A DNA stretch of 64,000 nucleotides. Origin: Pseudoponticoccus marisrubri. Lineage in GTDB: Bacteria; Pseudomonadota; Alphaproteobacteria; Rhodobacterales; Rhodobacteraceae. Every line of letters starts with the position of its first letter. Position 1 is the stretch's first letter. The notes beneath the pieces were generated by a model. It was not told the DNA's origin. It was given only the letters and a program-made list of their open reading frames with translations, and made no database searches. Positions 6,802 through 15,179 of the stretch are shown here, piece after piece. Position numbers and translations under genes: made by a program. The stretch lies in NCBI RefSeq assembly GCF_001482405.1, contig NZ_LPXO01000003.1, positions 186,001 through 250,000 of the forward strand, read 5' to 3'.

Positions 6802-9576
6802 TCAGGCGGCTTGTGCGAGGTTGCGCAGCACGTAATGCAGCACGCCGCCATGCTCGATATATTCCACCTCGATGGCGGTATCGATCCGGCATTTCAGCGT
6901 GATCTCCTTGGTGCTGCCATCGGCATAGGTGATCGTGCAGGGCGTGTCCTGGCCCGGCTTGACGTCGTCCAGCCCGGCAATGTCCACGCTCTCCTCGCCG
7001 GTCAGGCCCAGCGACTTGCGGGTGTCGCCGCCGGTGAACTCGAACGGGATCACGCCCATGCCCACGAGGTTGGAGCGGTGGATCCGCTCGAAGCTCTCGG
7101 CGATGACCGCCTTGACGCCCAGCAGCGCCGTACCCTTGGCTGCCCAGTCACGGCTGGAGCCCGCGCCGTACTGCTCGCCGCCGAAGATCACCAGCGGGGT
7201 GCCCTGCTCCTGGTAGGCCATGGCCGCGTCGTAGATCGAGGTCTGCTCACCGTCCGGGCCCTTGGTATAGCCGCCCTCGACGCCGTCCAGCATCTCGTTC
7301 TTGATGCGGATATTGGCGAAGGTGCCACGCATCATGACCTCGTGGTTGCCCCGGCGCGACCCGTAGGAGTTGAACTCGCGCTGCGGCACCTGGCGCTCGA
7401 TCAGGTACTGCCCCGCCGGCGTGGTGTCCTTGAAGGAGCCGGCCGGAGAGATGTGGTCGGTGGTGATCATGTCGCCCAGCAGGGCCAGCACGCGCGCACC
7501 GGTGATGTTGCTGATCGAGCCCTTCTCCTGGCCCATGCCCTGGAAATAGGGCGGGTTCTGGATGTAGGTCGAGGTCGCCGGCCAGTCATAGGTTTCCTGC
7601 TGGGGAACCTCGACGCCCTGCCACTTCTCGTCGCCCTTGAACACGTCGGCATACTTGGACTGGAACGCCTCGCGCGTGACGGTGCGCTCGACCAGCTCGG
7701 CCACTTCCTGCTGGGTCGGCCAGATATCCTTGAGATAAACGTCGTTGCCGTTCTTGTCCTGGCCCAGCGGGTCGCGGGTGATGTCGACATTCATGTCGCC
7801 CACCAGCGCATAGGCCACGACCAGCGGCGGGGAGGCAAGGTAGTTGGCGCGCACGTCGGGGCTGATCCGGCCCTCGAAGTTGCGGTTGCCCGACAGGACC
7901 GAGGTGCCGATCAGGTCGTTGTCATTGATGCATTTCGAGATTTCCGGCGCCAGAGGGCCGGAATTGCCGATGCAGGTGGTGCAGCCATAGCCCACGAGGT
8001 TGAAGCCCACCGCGTCCAGATCGTCCTGCAGCTCGGCCGCCTCGAGATAGGCGGAGACGACCTGGCTGCCCGGGGCGAGCGAGGTCTTGACCCAGGGCTT
8101 GCGCGTCAGGCCCAGCTCGCGCGCCTTGCGCGCCACGAGACCCGCGCCGATCATGACGTAGGGGTTCGAGGTGTTGGTGCAGGAGGTGATCGAGGCGATC
8201 ACGATCGAGCCGTCATGCAGCTGGTAGCCATGCTCGTCGGTCTTGACGAAGCCGCGCTTGTGACGGCCCTCGTCGCCGGGGATGTCCACCGGCTCGGGCG
8301 CGCCGCCTTCACCTTCCCAGCGCACCTCGGCGGCCGGGGTCACGTCCTGGCCCTCGCGCACGCCCTTGACGTATTCGCCGAAGGCCGCGGCCGCCTTGTC
8401 CAGCGCGATGTAGTCCTGCGGACGCTTGGGGCCCGAGATGGCGGGCACGATGGTGCCCATGTCGAGCTCGAGCGTGTCGGTATAGACCGGATCGTAATCC
8501 GCCCCGCGCCACATGCCGTTTTCCTTGGCATAGGCCTCGACCAGCGCGATGCGGTCCTCGTCGCGGCCGGTGTTGCGCAGGTAGCGCAGCGTCTCGTCGT
8601 CGATCGGGAAGAAGCCGCAGGTGGCGCCGTATTCGGGGGCCATGTTGGCGATGGTCGCCCGGTCGGCCAGCGGCAGCGAGTCCAGCCCGTCGCCGTAGAA
8701 TTCCACGAACTTACCGACCACGCCCTTGGCGCGCAGCATCTCGACGACCTTCAGCACGAGGTCGGTGCCGGTGGTGCCCTCGACCATGGCGCCGGTCAGC
8801 TTGAAGCCGATCACCTCGGGGATCAGCATCGAGATCGGCTGGCCCAGCATGGCGGCCTCGGCCTCGATGCCGCCGACACCCCAGCCCAGCACGGCCGCGC
8901 CGTTGACCATGGTGGTGTGGCTGTCGGTGCCGACCAGCGTGTCGGGGTAGGCCACGGTCTCGCCCGACTGGTCGGTATCGGTCCAGACGGTCTGGGACAG
9001 GTATTCCAGGTTCACCTGGTGGCAGATGCCGGTGCCCGGCGGCACCACGCGGAAGTTGTTGAACGCGGTCTGGCCCCATTTCAGGAACGTGTAGCGCTCC
9101 ATGTTGCGCTCATACTCGCGGTCCACGTTCATCTGGAAGGCGCGCGGGTTGCCGAACTCGTCGATCATGACCGAGTGGTCGATGACCAGGTCGACCGGGT
9201 TCAGCGGGTTGATCTTCTGCGCGTCGCCGCCCAGGGCCTTGATGCCGTCGCGCATCGCGGCCAGGTCGACCACGGCCGGAACGCCGGTGAAGTCCTGCAT
9301 CAGCACGCGGGCCGGGCGGTAGGCCAGCTCGCGGTTCGCCTTGCCGCCATTGGCGGCCCATTCGGCAAAGGCCTTGATGTCGTCGGTGGTGACGGTCTTG
9401 CCGTCCTCGAAGCGCAGCATGTTCTCGAGCACGACCTTCAGCGCGGCGGGCAGTTTCGAGAAATCGCCGAGCCCGGCCGCCTCGGCGGCGGGGATCGAGT
9501 AATAGGCGACACTCTGGCCGCCGGCCTCAAGCGTCTTGCGCGTCTTGGCGCTGTCATGGCCTACGGTAATGGGCAT
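6802..9576 (-). CDS. acnA: Aconitate hydratase A
   Basis: A 924-residue aconitase of the AcnA/IRP class, interconverting citrate and isocitrate in the TCA cycle. The three cluster cysteines sit in SCTNTSNP and GCTTCIGNSGPL; substrate-binding blocks such as DSHTTM, GIGGIEAEAAMLGQP-like sequence and QYGAGSSRDWAAKG are intact. I set the start at MPITVGHDSAK because a strong AGGAGG-like site (ACCTCC on the plus strand, 9581-9586) sits 5 bases upstream; the frame is open further but without such a site. The upstream region holds TTGTATAC followed by GCACACA (about 9667-9685), a possible but unproven regulator site. Confidence 0.97.
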   Translation of the reverse strand: MPITVGHDSAKTRKTLEAGGQSVAYYSIPAAEAAGLGDFSKLPAALKVVLENMLRFEDGKTVTTDDIKAFAEWAANGGKANRELAYRPARVLMQDFTGVPAVVDLAAMRDGIKALGGDAQKINPLNPVDLVIDHSVMIDEFGNPRAFQMNVDREYERNMERYTFLKWGQTAFNNFRVVPPGTGICHQVNLEYLSQTVWTDTDQSGETVAYPDTLVGTDSHTTMVNGAAVLGWGVGGIEAEAAMLGQPISMLIPEVIGFKLTGAMVEGTTGTDLVLKVVEMLRAKGVVGKFVEFYGDGLDSLPLADRATIANMAPEYGATCGFFPIDDETLRYLRNTGRDEDRIALVEAYAKENGMWRGADYDPVYTDTLELDMGTIVPAISGPKRPQDYIALDKAAAAFGEYVKGVREGQDVTPAAEVRWEGEGGAPEPVDIPGDEGRHKRGFVKTDEHGYQLHDGSIVIASITSCTNTSNPYVMIGAGLVARKARELGLTRKPWVKTSLAPGSQVVSAYLEAAELQDDLDAVGFNLVGYGCTTCIGNSGPLAPEISKCINDNDLIGTSVLSGNRNFEGRISPDVRANYLASPPLVVAYALVGDMNVDITRDPLGQDKNGNDVYLKDIWPTQQEVAELVERTVTREAFQSKYADVFKGDEKWQGVEVPQQETYDWPATSTYIQNPPYFQGMGQEKGSISNITGARVLALLGDMITTDHISPAGSFKDTTPAGQYLIERQVPQREFNSYGSRRGNHEVMMRGTFANIRIKNEMLDGVEGGYTKGPDGEQTSIYDAAMAYQEQGTPLVIFGGEQYGAGSSRDWAAKGTALLGVKAVIAESFERIHRSNLVGMGVIPFEFTGGDTRKSLGLTGEESVDIAGLDDVKPGQDTPCTITYADGSTKEITLKCRIDTAIEVEYIEHGGVLHYVLRNLAQAA

Positions 9577-9817
9577 GGTTACCTCCGATGGGGTGACGAC
9601 GTGAATTGGGAGCTTGGCCGTGTCATGCCCGATGCGCCGGATCCGATCAAGGGGGGTGCGGCGTTTTTGTATACCATTGCACACATTAATTTCGCCGCGC
9701 GGCCCCGGGACACGCCGCACGGGCCGTGAAGACGTGTCACATTGTCTCGCAAATCATTGATTGGCGTCCGCGCCGGTGCTTGGGTAGACCGGCACCACCT
9801 TGTCGGAGACCATCCCC

Positions 9818-10513
9818 ATGCGCAGGCTCATTCTCTGGACCGCGGCCATCTGGACCACGCTGGGCAGCGCGCTTGCCGCGCAGGACAACCCGGTGGTGGT
9901 CGAGCTCTTCACCTCGCAGGGCTGTTCCAGCTGCCCGCCGGCCGATGCGTTGCTGGCCGATCTGGCCGAGCGCGAGGATGTCATCACGCTGGCGCTGCAT
10001 GTCGACTACTGGGATTACATCGGCTGGAAGGACCCGTTCGCCCGGCCGGAATTCACCCGGCGCCAGCGCGGCTATGCGCGCTCGGGCGGGTGGCGGCGGA
10101 TCTACACGCCGCAGATGGTGATCAATGGCAGCGACGACGTGGTCGGCTCTCGCCCGATGAAGGTGGCCAAGCTGATCCAGGACCATTCCGGGCGCCCCGC
10201 CGAGGTGCGGCTGGAGATCCTGCGCACGGGCGGCGCGCTCGAGGTGCGGGCCGAGGCGCTCTCGGCCCTGCGGCCCTGCGACATCCACATCGTGCGCTAC
10301 GATCCCGCGCAGCAGACCCGGATCCGCAAGGGCGAGAATGCCGGCCGCACGCTGACCTATACCAGCATCGTCGAGGACTGGGCGCTGGTCGACCGCTGGG
10401 ACGGCACCGGCACCTACGAAGGGCGCTTTCCGCTGGATGGCGACGCACCGGTCGTGGTGATCGTGCAGGAGCCGCGCTTCGGTCACATCGTGGCGGCGGC
10501 CCGCTTGCGCTGA
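9818..10513 (+). CDS. DUF1223 secreted thioredoxin-like protein
   Basis: A 231-residue protein with a signal peptide (about 1-21) and a thioredoxin-type CXXC motif CSSC (36-39) in the block ELFTSQGCSSCPPAD, characteristic of DUF1223. The block HVDYWDYIGWKDPFA is also family-typical. The family is common in alphaproteobacteria and is predicted to be periplasmic with a redox fold; a function is not established. I prefer ATG 9818 over an upstream TTG at 9800. Its 3' end overlaps the convergent acyltransferase gene by 31 bases. Confidence 0.85.
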   Translation: MRRLILWTAAIWTTLGSALAAQDNPVVVELFTSQGCSSCPPADALLADLAEREDVITLALHVDYWDYIGWKDPFARPEFTRRQRGYARSGGWRRIYTPQMVINGSDDVVGSRPMKVAKLIQDHSGRPAEVRLEILRTGGALEVRAEALSALRPCDIHIVRYDPAQQTRIRKGENAGRTLTYTSIVEDWALVDRWDGTGTYEGRFPLDGDAPVVVIVQEPRFGHIVAAARLR

Positions 10514-11424
10514 CGCTTTTTCTGGCGCTTGGGTTTCCAGCGCCGATGCGTCCACATCCATTGGCCGGGATCGGCCTCGATGCGCGCCTCGAGCCGCAGC
10601 GTCGCCTCGCGCATCATCTCGACCGGGTCGCCATGGGCGATCGGCTCTTCCAGCACCACGTCGAACCCGTAGCGGTCGGCGCGCCGGATCCCGAAATAGG
10701 GGATCAACAGCGCCCCCGTCTTCAGCGCGATATCGGCGGGAGAGGTCACGGTGGGCGCCGGTTGGCCGAGGAAGTCGATCGGCACGCCCGAACTGTCGAA
10801 CACGTCGAAGAGCATGGCCAGCACGCCGCCACCGCGCACGTGACGCAGCAGTGCCTTCAGCCCGCCGGGCCCCTGCACGAAGACCGGCTCGCCCACGTCG
10901 CGGTAGTTCTGCACGTAGCGCGCGTTGGAATAGGGGTTGGACATGGCGCGCAGCAGCCCGCCCACCTCGTAGCCGCGCGCGACGAGCGCACATCGCGCAC
11001 AGACCGGGCTGCCGTAATGGCCCGAGAGCAGCACGACCGGGCGCCCCTCGGCGCGCGCGGCTTCGAAAGCGGCCAGGCCGGGCCCGCCGACCGGGTAGGC
11101 GGCGCCGCGGGCCAGCATCTCCTGCGGGTCGTAGTTCTCGATCAGCGCGCGGGCGAGGTTGTCGATGGCGGCCTCGGCGATGCGGCGCTTCTCGTCATCC
11201 GGGGTGCCGGGCCAGACATGGTCCAGATTACCCGCGACCCGGGCGTGATATCCCAGCGCCGGGGCAAAGACCCGCCGGAAGAGCCAGCTGGTCAGCCGCA
11301 GCCGCGTGCGCACCGGCAGAAGGCGCATGGTGGCCACGAAACCGCGCAGGCCGAGATCGGCCAGCCAGTCGCGCCAGCCCCCATGCGGCCGGTCGGTATC
11401 CGACGATTTGCGGTCCGTGGACAT
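10483..11424 (-). CDS. LpxL/HtrB-type lysophospholipid or lipid A acyltransferase, catalytic acid missing
   Basis: A 313-residue member of the lipid A biosynthesis acyltransferase family: N-terminal region, the block RVAGNLDHVWP, and the VLLSGHYGSP site. In the family the catalytic motif is HX4(D/E). Here His136 is followed at the +5 position by Val141 rather than Asp or Glu, so the usual catalytic acid is absent. Other family features (GVLAMLFD, GVPIDFLGQPAP) are kept. The C-terminus is very basic (PKRQKKRQRKR). It may be an aminoacyl-type or inactive paralog, or use another residue. It is preceded upstream by a cluster of palindromes and fliG. Confidence 0.8.
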   Translation of the reverse strand: MSTDRKSSDTDRPHGGWRDWLADLGLRGFVATMRLLPVRTRLRLTSWLFRRVFAPALGYHARVAGNLDHVWPGTPDDEKRRIAEAAIDNLARALIENYDPQEMLARGAAYPVGGPGLAAFEAARAEGRPVVLLSGHYGSPVCARCALVARGYEVGGLLRAMSNPYSNARYVQNYRDVGEPVFVQGPGGLKALLRHVRGGGVLAMLFDVFDSSGVPIDFLGQPAPTVTSPADIALKTGALLIPYFGIRRADRYGFDVVLEEPIAHGDPVEMMREATLRLEARIEADPGQWMWTHRRWKPKRQKKRQRKRAAATM

Positions 11425-11492
11425 CCCGGCCCCCTTGCTTGCACTCGCTTCGTTCTAGGCAGGCGGCCGGGGTGTCGCAAGGGCTGCGGGCC

Positions 11493-11596
11493 GGGGGCAA
11501 GGCCCTTCGAAGGGCCTTGGAAACGCGATTTGCAAATCGCGTGGAAAGCGGCTTGCAAGCCGCTTGGATCAAGCCGCTTCGAAGCGGCTTGCCCCC
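11493..11596. repeat. Palindrome cluster 1: four perfect 20-22 bp palindromes
   Basis: Between the fliG stop and the acyltransferase start lie four perfect palindromes in a row: AAGGCCCTTCGAAGGGCCTT (11499-11518), ACGCGATTTGCAAATCGCGT (11523-11542), AAGCGGCTTGCAAGCCGCTT (11546-11565) and AAGCCGCTTCGAAGCGGCTT (11571-11590). Spacers are 3-5 bases (GGAA, GGA, GGATC). The whole block is bounded by GGGGGCAAG and CTTGCCCCC, a 9-bp inverted repeat. No spacer-repeat periodicity of CRISPR type is present. Confidence 0.9.
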
Positions 11597-11600
11597 GCGC

Positions 11601-12659
11601 TCACTCCGCCTCGTCGGGAGAGACCAGCTCGATCTCGCCCATGGCCACCAGGTCGCGGATCGCGGCGACCACGGCGCCCATCGCCTTATCGCCCGGTTTC
11701 GTCTTGACGCTGCCCTTGCCCTCGGCCTCTTCACGGATGCTGTCGGCCATGCGCCGCGACATGTTGGACAGAAGGAACTGCGCGGCCTTCCGGTCTTCGT
11801 CGCTCTGCGCGGCGGCGACGGCGGTGGCCAGCGTGTCCACGGGCACGTCTCGGGTGATCTTGGGCACGTCGATCGCGTTCAGCCGTTCGGGGATATTGGC
11901 GAAGGTGAAGATCGCGCGCCGGACCGCCTCGGCGAAATCCGCATCCTCGGCCTCGAGATTCTGCAACAGCTCCTCGCGCACGGCGGTGTTGGAATAGTTG
12001 AGAATCGCGCCCAGCCGTTCATCGGGGCCCGCCTTGAAGGCCTTGGGCGGCTCGGCATCGATCTGCGCGGCCAGGCTCAGCCCGATCCGGTCCACCGCGT
12101 CGGGGGTCACGCCGGTGGTCATGGACACCGCGTAGGAGATCCGCCGCGCCTTGTCGCCGGGCAGCCGGGCGAGCACCTGCGCGGCCTTGGTCACGTCGAT
12201 CTTGGACATCATCACCGCCGCCACCTCGATGCTTTCGGAGAGCACCAGCTCTTGCAGCCGCTCGGGGGGCTGGGCGTTGATGCGTGTCCAGGGATCGCCG
12301 GTCTGGCGCACCCCGGCCTCCTTGCGCAGCCTCAGGGCCGTGCGGGCCGAAATCCGCCCGTCCAGCGCCGAGAGCGCGCCGGCCATGTCGCCCGGAAAGG
12401 AGAGCCCGACCGAGTCGAGCTCGTCGGTGAATTCCTGCACCACGCGGTTCAGCGTCTCGCGATCGACATAGCGCATGTTGCCCAGAAGCAGCGTCAGCTC
12501 GGCCTGCTGTTCCTCGGGCAGGGCCGAGAGCGGCACATCCGAGCCCTCGTTCAGAAGGAATTGCACGATGATCGCCGCCTTCGCCTTGCGCGACAGGGGC
12601 GGTCTGGGGGTCTGGGCCGTGGTGCCGGAGGGGGCGGCGAGGGCGGGCAGCTCGGACAT
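11601..12659 (-). CDS. fliG: Flagellar motor switch protein FliG (isolated gene)
   Basis: A 352-residue protein matching FliG in length and layout: N-terminal armadillo-like region beginning PPLSRKAKAAIIVQFLLNEG, middle domain with SESIEVAAVMMSKIDVTKAA, and C-terminal rotor domain with FANIPERLNAIDVPKITRDV and the FLLSNMSRRMADSIREE helix. FliG links the MS-ring to the C-ring and couples ion flow through the stator to rotation. The EHPQ motif of the middle domain is replaced by a diverged sequence. No other flagellar gene is nearby. Confidence 0.85.
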   Translation of the reverse strand: MSELPALAAPSGTTAQTPRPPLSRKAKAAIIVQFLLNEGSDVPLSALPEEQQAELTLLLGNMRYVDRETLNRVVQEFTDELDSVGLSFPGDMAGALSALDGRISARTALRLRKEAGVRQTGDPWTRINAQPPERLQELVLSESIEVAAVMMSKIDVTKAAQVLARLPGDKARRISYAVSMTTGVTPDAVDRIGLSLAAQIDAEPPKAFKAGPDERLGAILNYSNTAVREELLQNLEAEDADFAEAVRRAIFTFANIPERLNAIDVPKITRDVPVDTLATAVAAAQSDEDRKAAQFLLSNMSRRMADSIREEAEGKGSVKTKPGDKAMGAVVAAIRDLVAMGEIELVSPDEAE

Positions 12660-12762
12660 GGGGCAACGCTCCGATGGGGTCGAGGCCCAGCCCTAGCGCG
12701 TCGAGGTTTCCGGCCCGTTAAGCCTGATCGGGAAATCGGCCGGGCGTGTCCGGAAATGCAAA

Positions 12763-12786
12763 CGGGCGGCCCCGAGGAGCCGCCCG
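12763..12786 (-). terminator. Hairpin terminator after the 50-aa secreted peptide
   Basis: CGGGCGGC (12763-12770) pairs with GCCGCCCG (12779-12786). On the minus strand it is followed by a weak T-rich stretch, TTTGCATTT, and lies 25 bases past the small peptide stop. Confidence 0.6.
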
Positions 12787-12810
12787 CGCACCGTGCCGAC
12801 CGAGGGAAGG

Positions 12811-12963
12811 TCAGCCGGTGACCACTATGCAGTCATTCTTGTCCGGATCGTATTGAGTGCCTTCGGCGCAGGTCATGACCTGCTGATGTCCCGAACACTG
12901 CGCAATGGCGAGAACCGGAGACACCGCCAGAGCGGTCGCCGCCAGAAGCAACTTGATCGTCAT
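12811..12963 (-). CDS. Small secreted CX12C protein (50 residues)
   Basis: The ATG at 12963 is preceded by GGAGG on the minus strand and gives a signal peptide (about 1-21, ending AIA-Q) and a 29-residue mature part with Cys at 23, 32 and 45. The segment CAEGTQYDPDKNDC has the same spacing (C32, G35, Y38, D39, C45) as a segment in the neighbouring TPR protein. Such small exported proteins next to purB are common in Rhodobacterales and are sometimes mislabelled as adenylosuccinate lyase. Function unknown; a disulfide is likely. Low alternative: a longer start at 13050, which has no support. Confidence 0.75.
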   Translation of the reverse strand: MTIKLLLAATALAVSPVLAIAQCSGHQQVMTCAEGTQYDPDKNDCIVVTG

Positions 12964-13109
12964 GTTGGTGTGCCCTCCGAGTTGAACACCTGACATACTA
13001 GCACGCGGGTGGCCGTCGTCCAAATATTTCGCGACATCGCCTGTCGTCATTCGACATGTTGCGCGGATACTGCGCCGGGCACGGCCGTCCGTGGCAAGCC
13101 CTGCAGGGA

Positions 13110-13628
13110 TCAGTAGCTGTAGGTCGTGCCGGTGGTGATCGCCTCGACCAGCGCGATCTCGGCCCAGCTGCCCTTGCCGCCGCGGGCGACGATCTCGTCA
13201 TATTGCCGCTTGGCGCCGACAAAGTCGCCCACGGTCACCAGGCCCTGGCCCATGTAGCTGCGCGCCAGCAGGTTGTCGGGATTGGCGGCCAGCGCGGTTT
13301 CGTACCAGCCCATCGCGGCCTGCATGTCGCCGGCCTTGCGGGCGAGGAAGCCGCGATAGGTCAGCACCGCATCGGCGGTCTGGTCGGCGAAGGAAGACAG
13401 TACGACCCGCGCCGCGGCCGCATCACCGGCATGGGCGTATTCGCGCAGCGCCTCGATGCGCTCGCCCTCGTCGATCAGCGAGCTGGAGCTCTGGACGCAG
13501 GAGTCGGTGCCGCTGTCATAGACGAAGCCGTCTTCGCATTTCGGGGTCGAGGGGGCGCTGGTGGTGTCGCTGCCCGCCGCGAAGGCCGCGCCGGGCAGGA
13601 GAAGGGTCAGAAACAGGAACTTGCGCAT
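13110..13628 (-). CDS. Secreted TPR protein with N-terminal CX12C motif
   Basis: A 172-residue protein: signal peptide (about 1-18, AFA-A), a Ser/Thr/Pro linker, the motif CEDGFVYDSGTDSC (31-44), then about 110 residues with tetratricopeptide character (AMGWYETALAANPDNLLARSYMGQGLVTVGDF). TPRs are protein-protein interaction helices; the protein should act in the periplasm or be exported. Shares its Cys motif with the 50-residue protein just downstream on the same strand, which suggests common ancestry or joint function. It ends at SYGYSY-like TTYSY. Function unknown. Confidence 0.75.
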   Translation of the reverse strand: MRKFLFLTLLLPGAAFAAGSDTTSAPSTPKCEDGFVYDSGTDSCVQSSSSLIDEGERIEALREYAHAGDAAAARVVLSSFADQTADAVLTYRGFLARKAGDMQAAMGWYETALAANPDNLLARSYMGQGLVTVGDFVGAKRQYDEIVARGGKGSWAEIALVEAITTGTTYSY

Positions 13629-13713
13629 GGGACACTCCGTGGGTTTGCATCTGACCGGTGAGCTAACGTTGCGGCAGGCGCCCGCCCATCACGTGTGCGT
13701 GACACCGCCCCGT

Positions 13714-15021
13714 TCAGGCCTCGCCGAAGACCCGCGCAAAGATCGTGTCCACATGCTTGGTGTGATAGCCCAGATCGAATTTCTCCTCGATCTGCTCGGG
13801 CGTCAGCGCGGCGGTCACCTCCGCATCGGCCAGCAGTTCGGTCTTGAAATCCTTGCCCTCTTCCCAGACCTTCATCGCGTTGCGCTGCACGAGGCGATAG
13901 GCATCCTCGCGGCTGACCCCGGCCTGGGTCAGCGCCAGCAGCACGCGCTGCGACATGACCAGCCCGCGGAACTTGTGCATGTTGGCCAGCATGGTCTCGG
14001 GATAGACCACGAGCTTGTCCACCACGCCGGTCAGACGCGCCAGCGCGAAATCCAGCGTCACGGTGGCGTCGGGGCCGATATTGCGCTCGACCGAGCTGTG
14101 GCTGATGTCACGCTCATGCCAGAGCGCCACGTTCTCCAGCGCCGGGATCACCATGCCGCGCACCAGCCGCGCCAGCCCGGTCAGGTTCTCGGTCAGCACC
14201 GGGTTGCGCTTGTGCGGCATGGCCGAGCTGCCCTTCTGCCCCTTGGAGAAGAACTCCTCGGCCTCCAGCACCTCGGTGCGCTGCATGTGACGGATCTCGG
14301 TGGCGATGTTCTCGACCGACGAGGCGATCACCCCCAGCGTGGCGAAGAAGGCGGCGTGGCGGTCGCGCGGGATCACCTGCGTGCTGATCGGCTCGGGCAC
14401 GAGGCCCAGCTTGTCGCAGACATGTTCCTCGACCGAGGGGTCGATATTGGCGAAGGTGCCCACCGCGCCCGAGATGGCGCCGGTGGCGATCTCGGCCCGG
14501 GCATCGCGCATGCGGCTGAGGTTGCGGTCCATCTCGGCGTAGAAACGCGCGAAGGTCAGGCCCATGGTCGTGGGCTCGGCATGGATGCCGTGGCTGCGCC
14601 CGATGCGGACCGTGTCCTTGTGCTCGTAGGCGCGGCGCTTGAGCGCGGCCAGCAGCCCCTCGAGATCGGCGATCAGGATGTCGGCGGCGCGCACCAGCTG
14701 GACGTTGAAGGTCGTGTCCAGCACGTCCGAGCTGGTCATGCCCTGGTGCACGAAGCGCGCCTCGTCATTGCCGATGATCTCGGCAAGATGCGTCAGGAAG
14801 GCGATCACGTCATGCTTGGTCACGGCCTCGATCTCGTCGATGCGGGCCACGTCGAACTCGACATCGCGGGCCGTCCAGACGGCCTCGGCGTTCTCTTTCG
14901 GGATCACCCCCAGCGCAGCCTGCGCGTCGCAGGCATGGGCCTCGATCTCGTACCAGATGCGGAACTTGGTCTCGGGCGACCAGATGGCGACCATGTCGGG
15001 GCGGGAATAACGCGGGATCAT
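13714..15021 (-). CDS. purB: Adenylosuccinate lyase
   Basis: A 435-residue PurB of standard length. It holds the fumarase/aspartase superfamily signature GSSAMPHKRNP, the TSSDVLDT block and SHGIHAEPTTMG. It cleaves SAICAR to AICAR and adenylosuccinate to AMP in purine synthesis. The start MIPRYSRPDMVAIWSPE is the normal PurB N-terminus. Monocistronic in appearance; the next minus-strand gene is 86 bases downstream. Confidence 0.97.
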   Translation of the reverse strand: MIPRYSRPDMVAIWSPETKFRIWYEIEAHACDAQAALGVIPKENAEAVWTARDVEFDVARIDEIEAVTKHDVIAFLTHLAEIIGNDEARFVHQGMTSSDVLDTTFNVQLVRAADILIADLEGLLAALKRRAYEHKDTVRIGRSHGIHAEPTTMGLTFARFYAEMDRNLSRMRDARAEIATGAISGAVGTFANIDPSVEEHVCDKLGLVPEPISTQVIPRDRHAAFFATLGVIASSVENIATEIRHMQRTEVLEAEEFFSKGQKGSSAMPHKRNPVLTENLTGLARLVRGMVIPALENVALWHERDISHSSVERNIGPDATVTLDFALARLTGVVDKLVVYPETMLANMHKFRGLVMSQRVLLALTQAGVSREDAYRLVQRNAMKVWEEGKDFKTELLADAEVTAALTPEQIEEKFDLGYHTKHVDTIFARVFGEA

Positions 15022-15179
15022 CTGAAGTCCTTCCTATGCAGCGGCGCCGGTCGCGCCCCTCATAGAAAGGCCGGGCGGCATGTACAATCCATGCCGGTGT
15101 CGCAGAGGAAAACCGTTGGCCCGGGGACGCGCGCCGCCTAGGGTGGGGGGCGTTGCCCGTCACCCGATCGGAGGCCCCC

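Noticed and set aside
6727-9729. 1000-codon open frame on the plus strand across acnA
   Set aside because: Antisense shadow of acnA caused by GC-rich codon bias; no Shine-Dalgarno, no motif, and the minus-strand aconitase is certain.
11493-11596. Palindrome cluster as a CRISPR array
   Set aside because: Repeats differ from each other, spacers are only 3-5 bases, and no cas gene is present.
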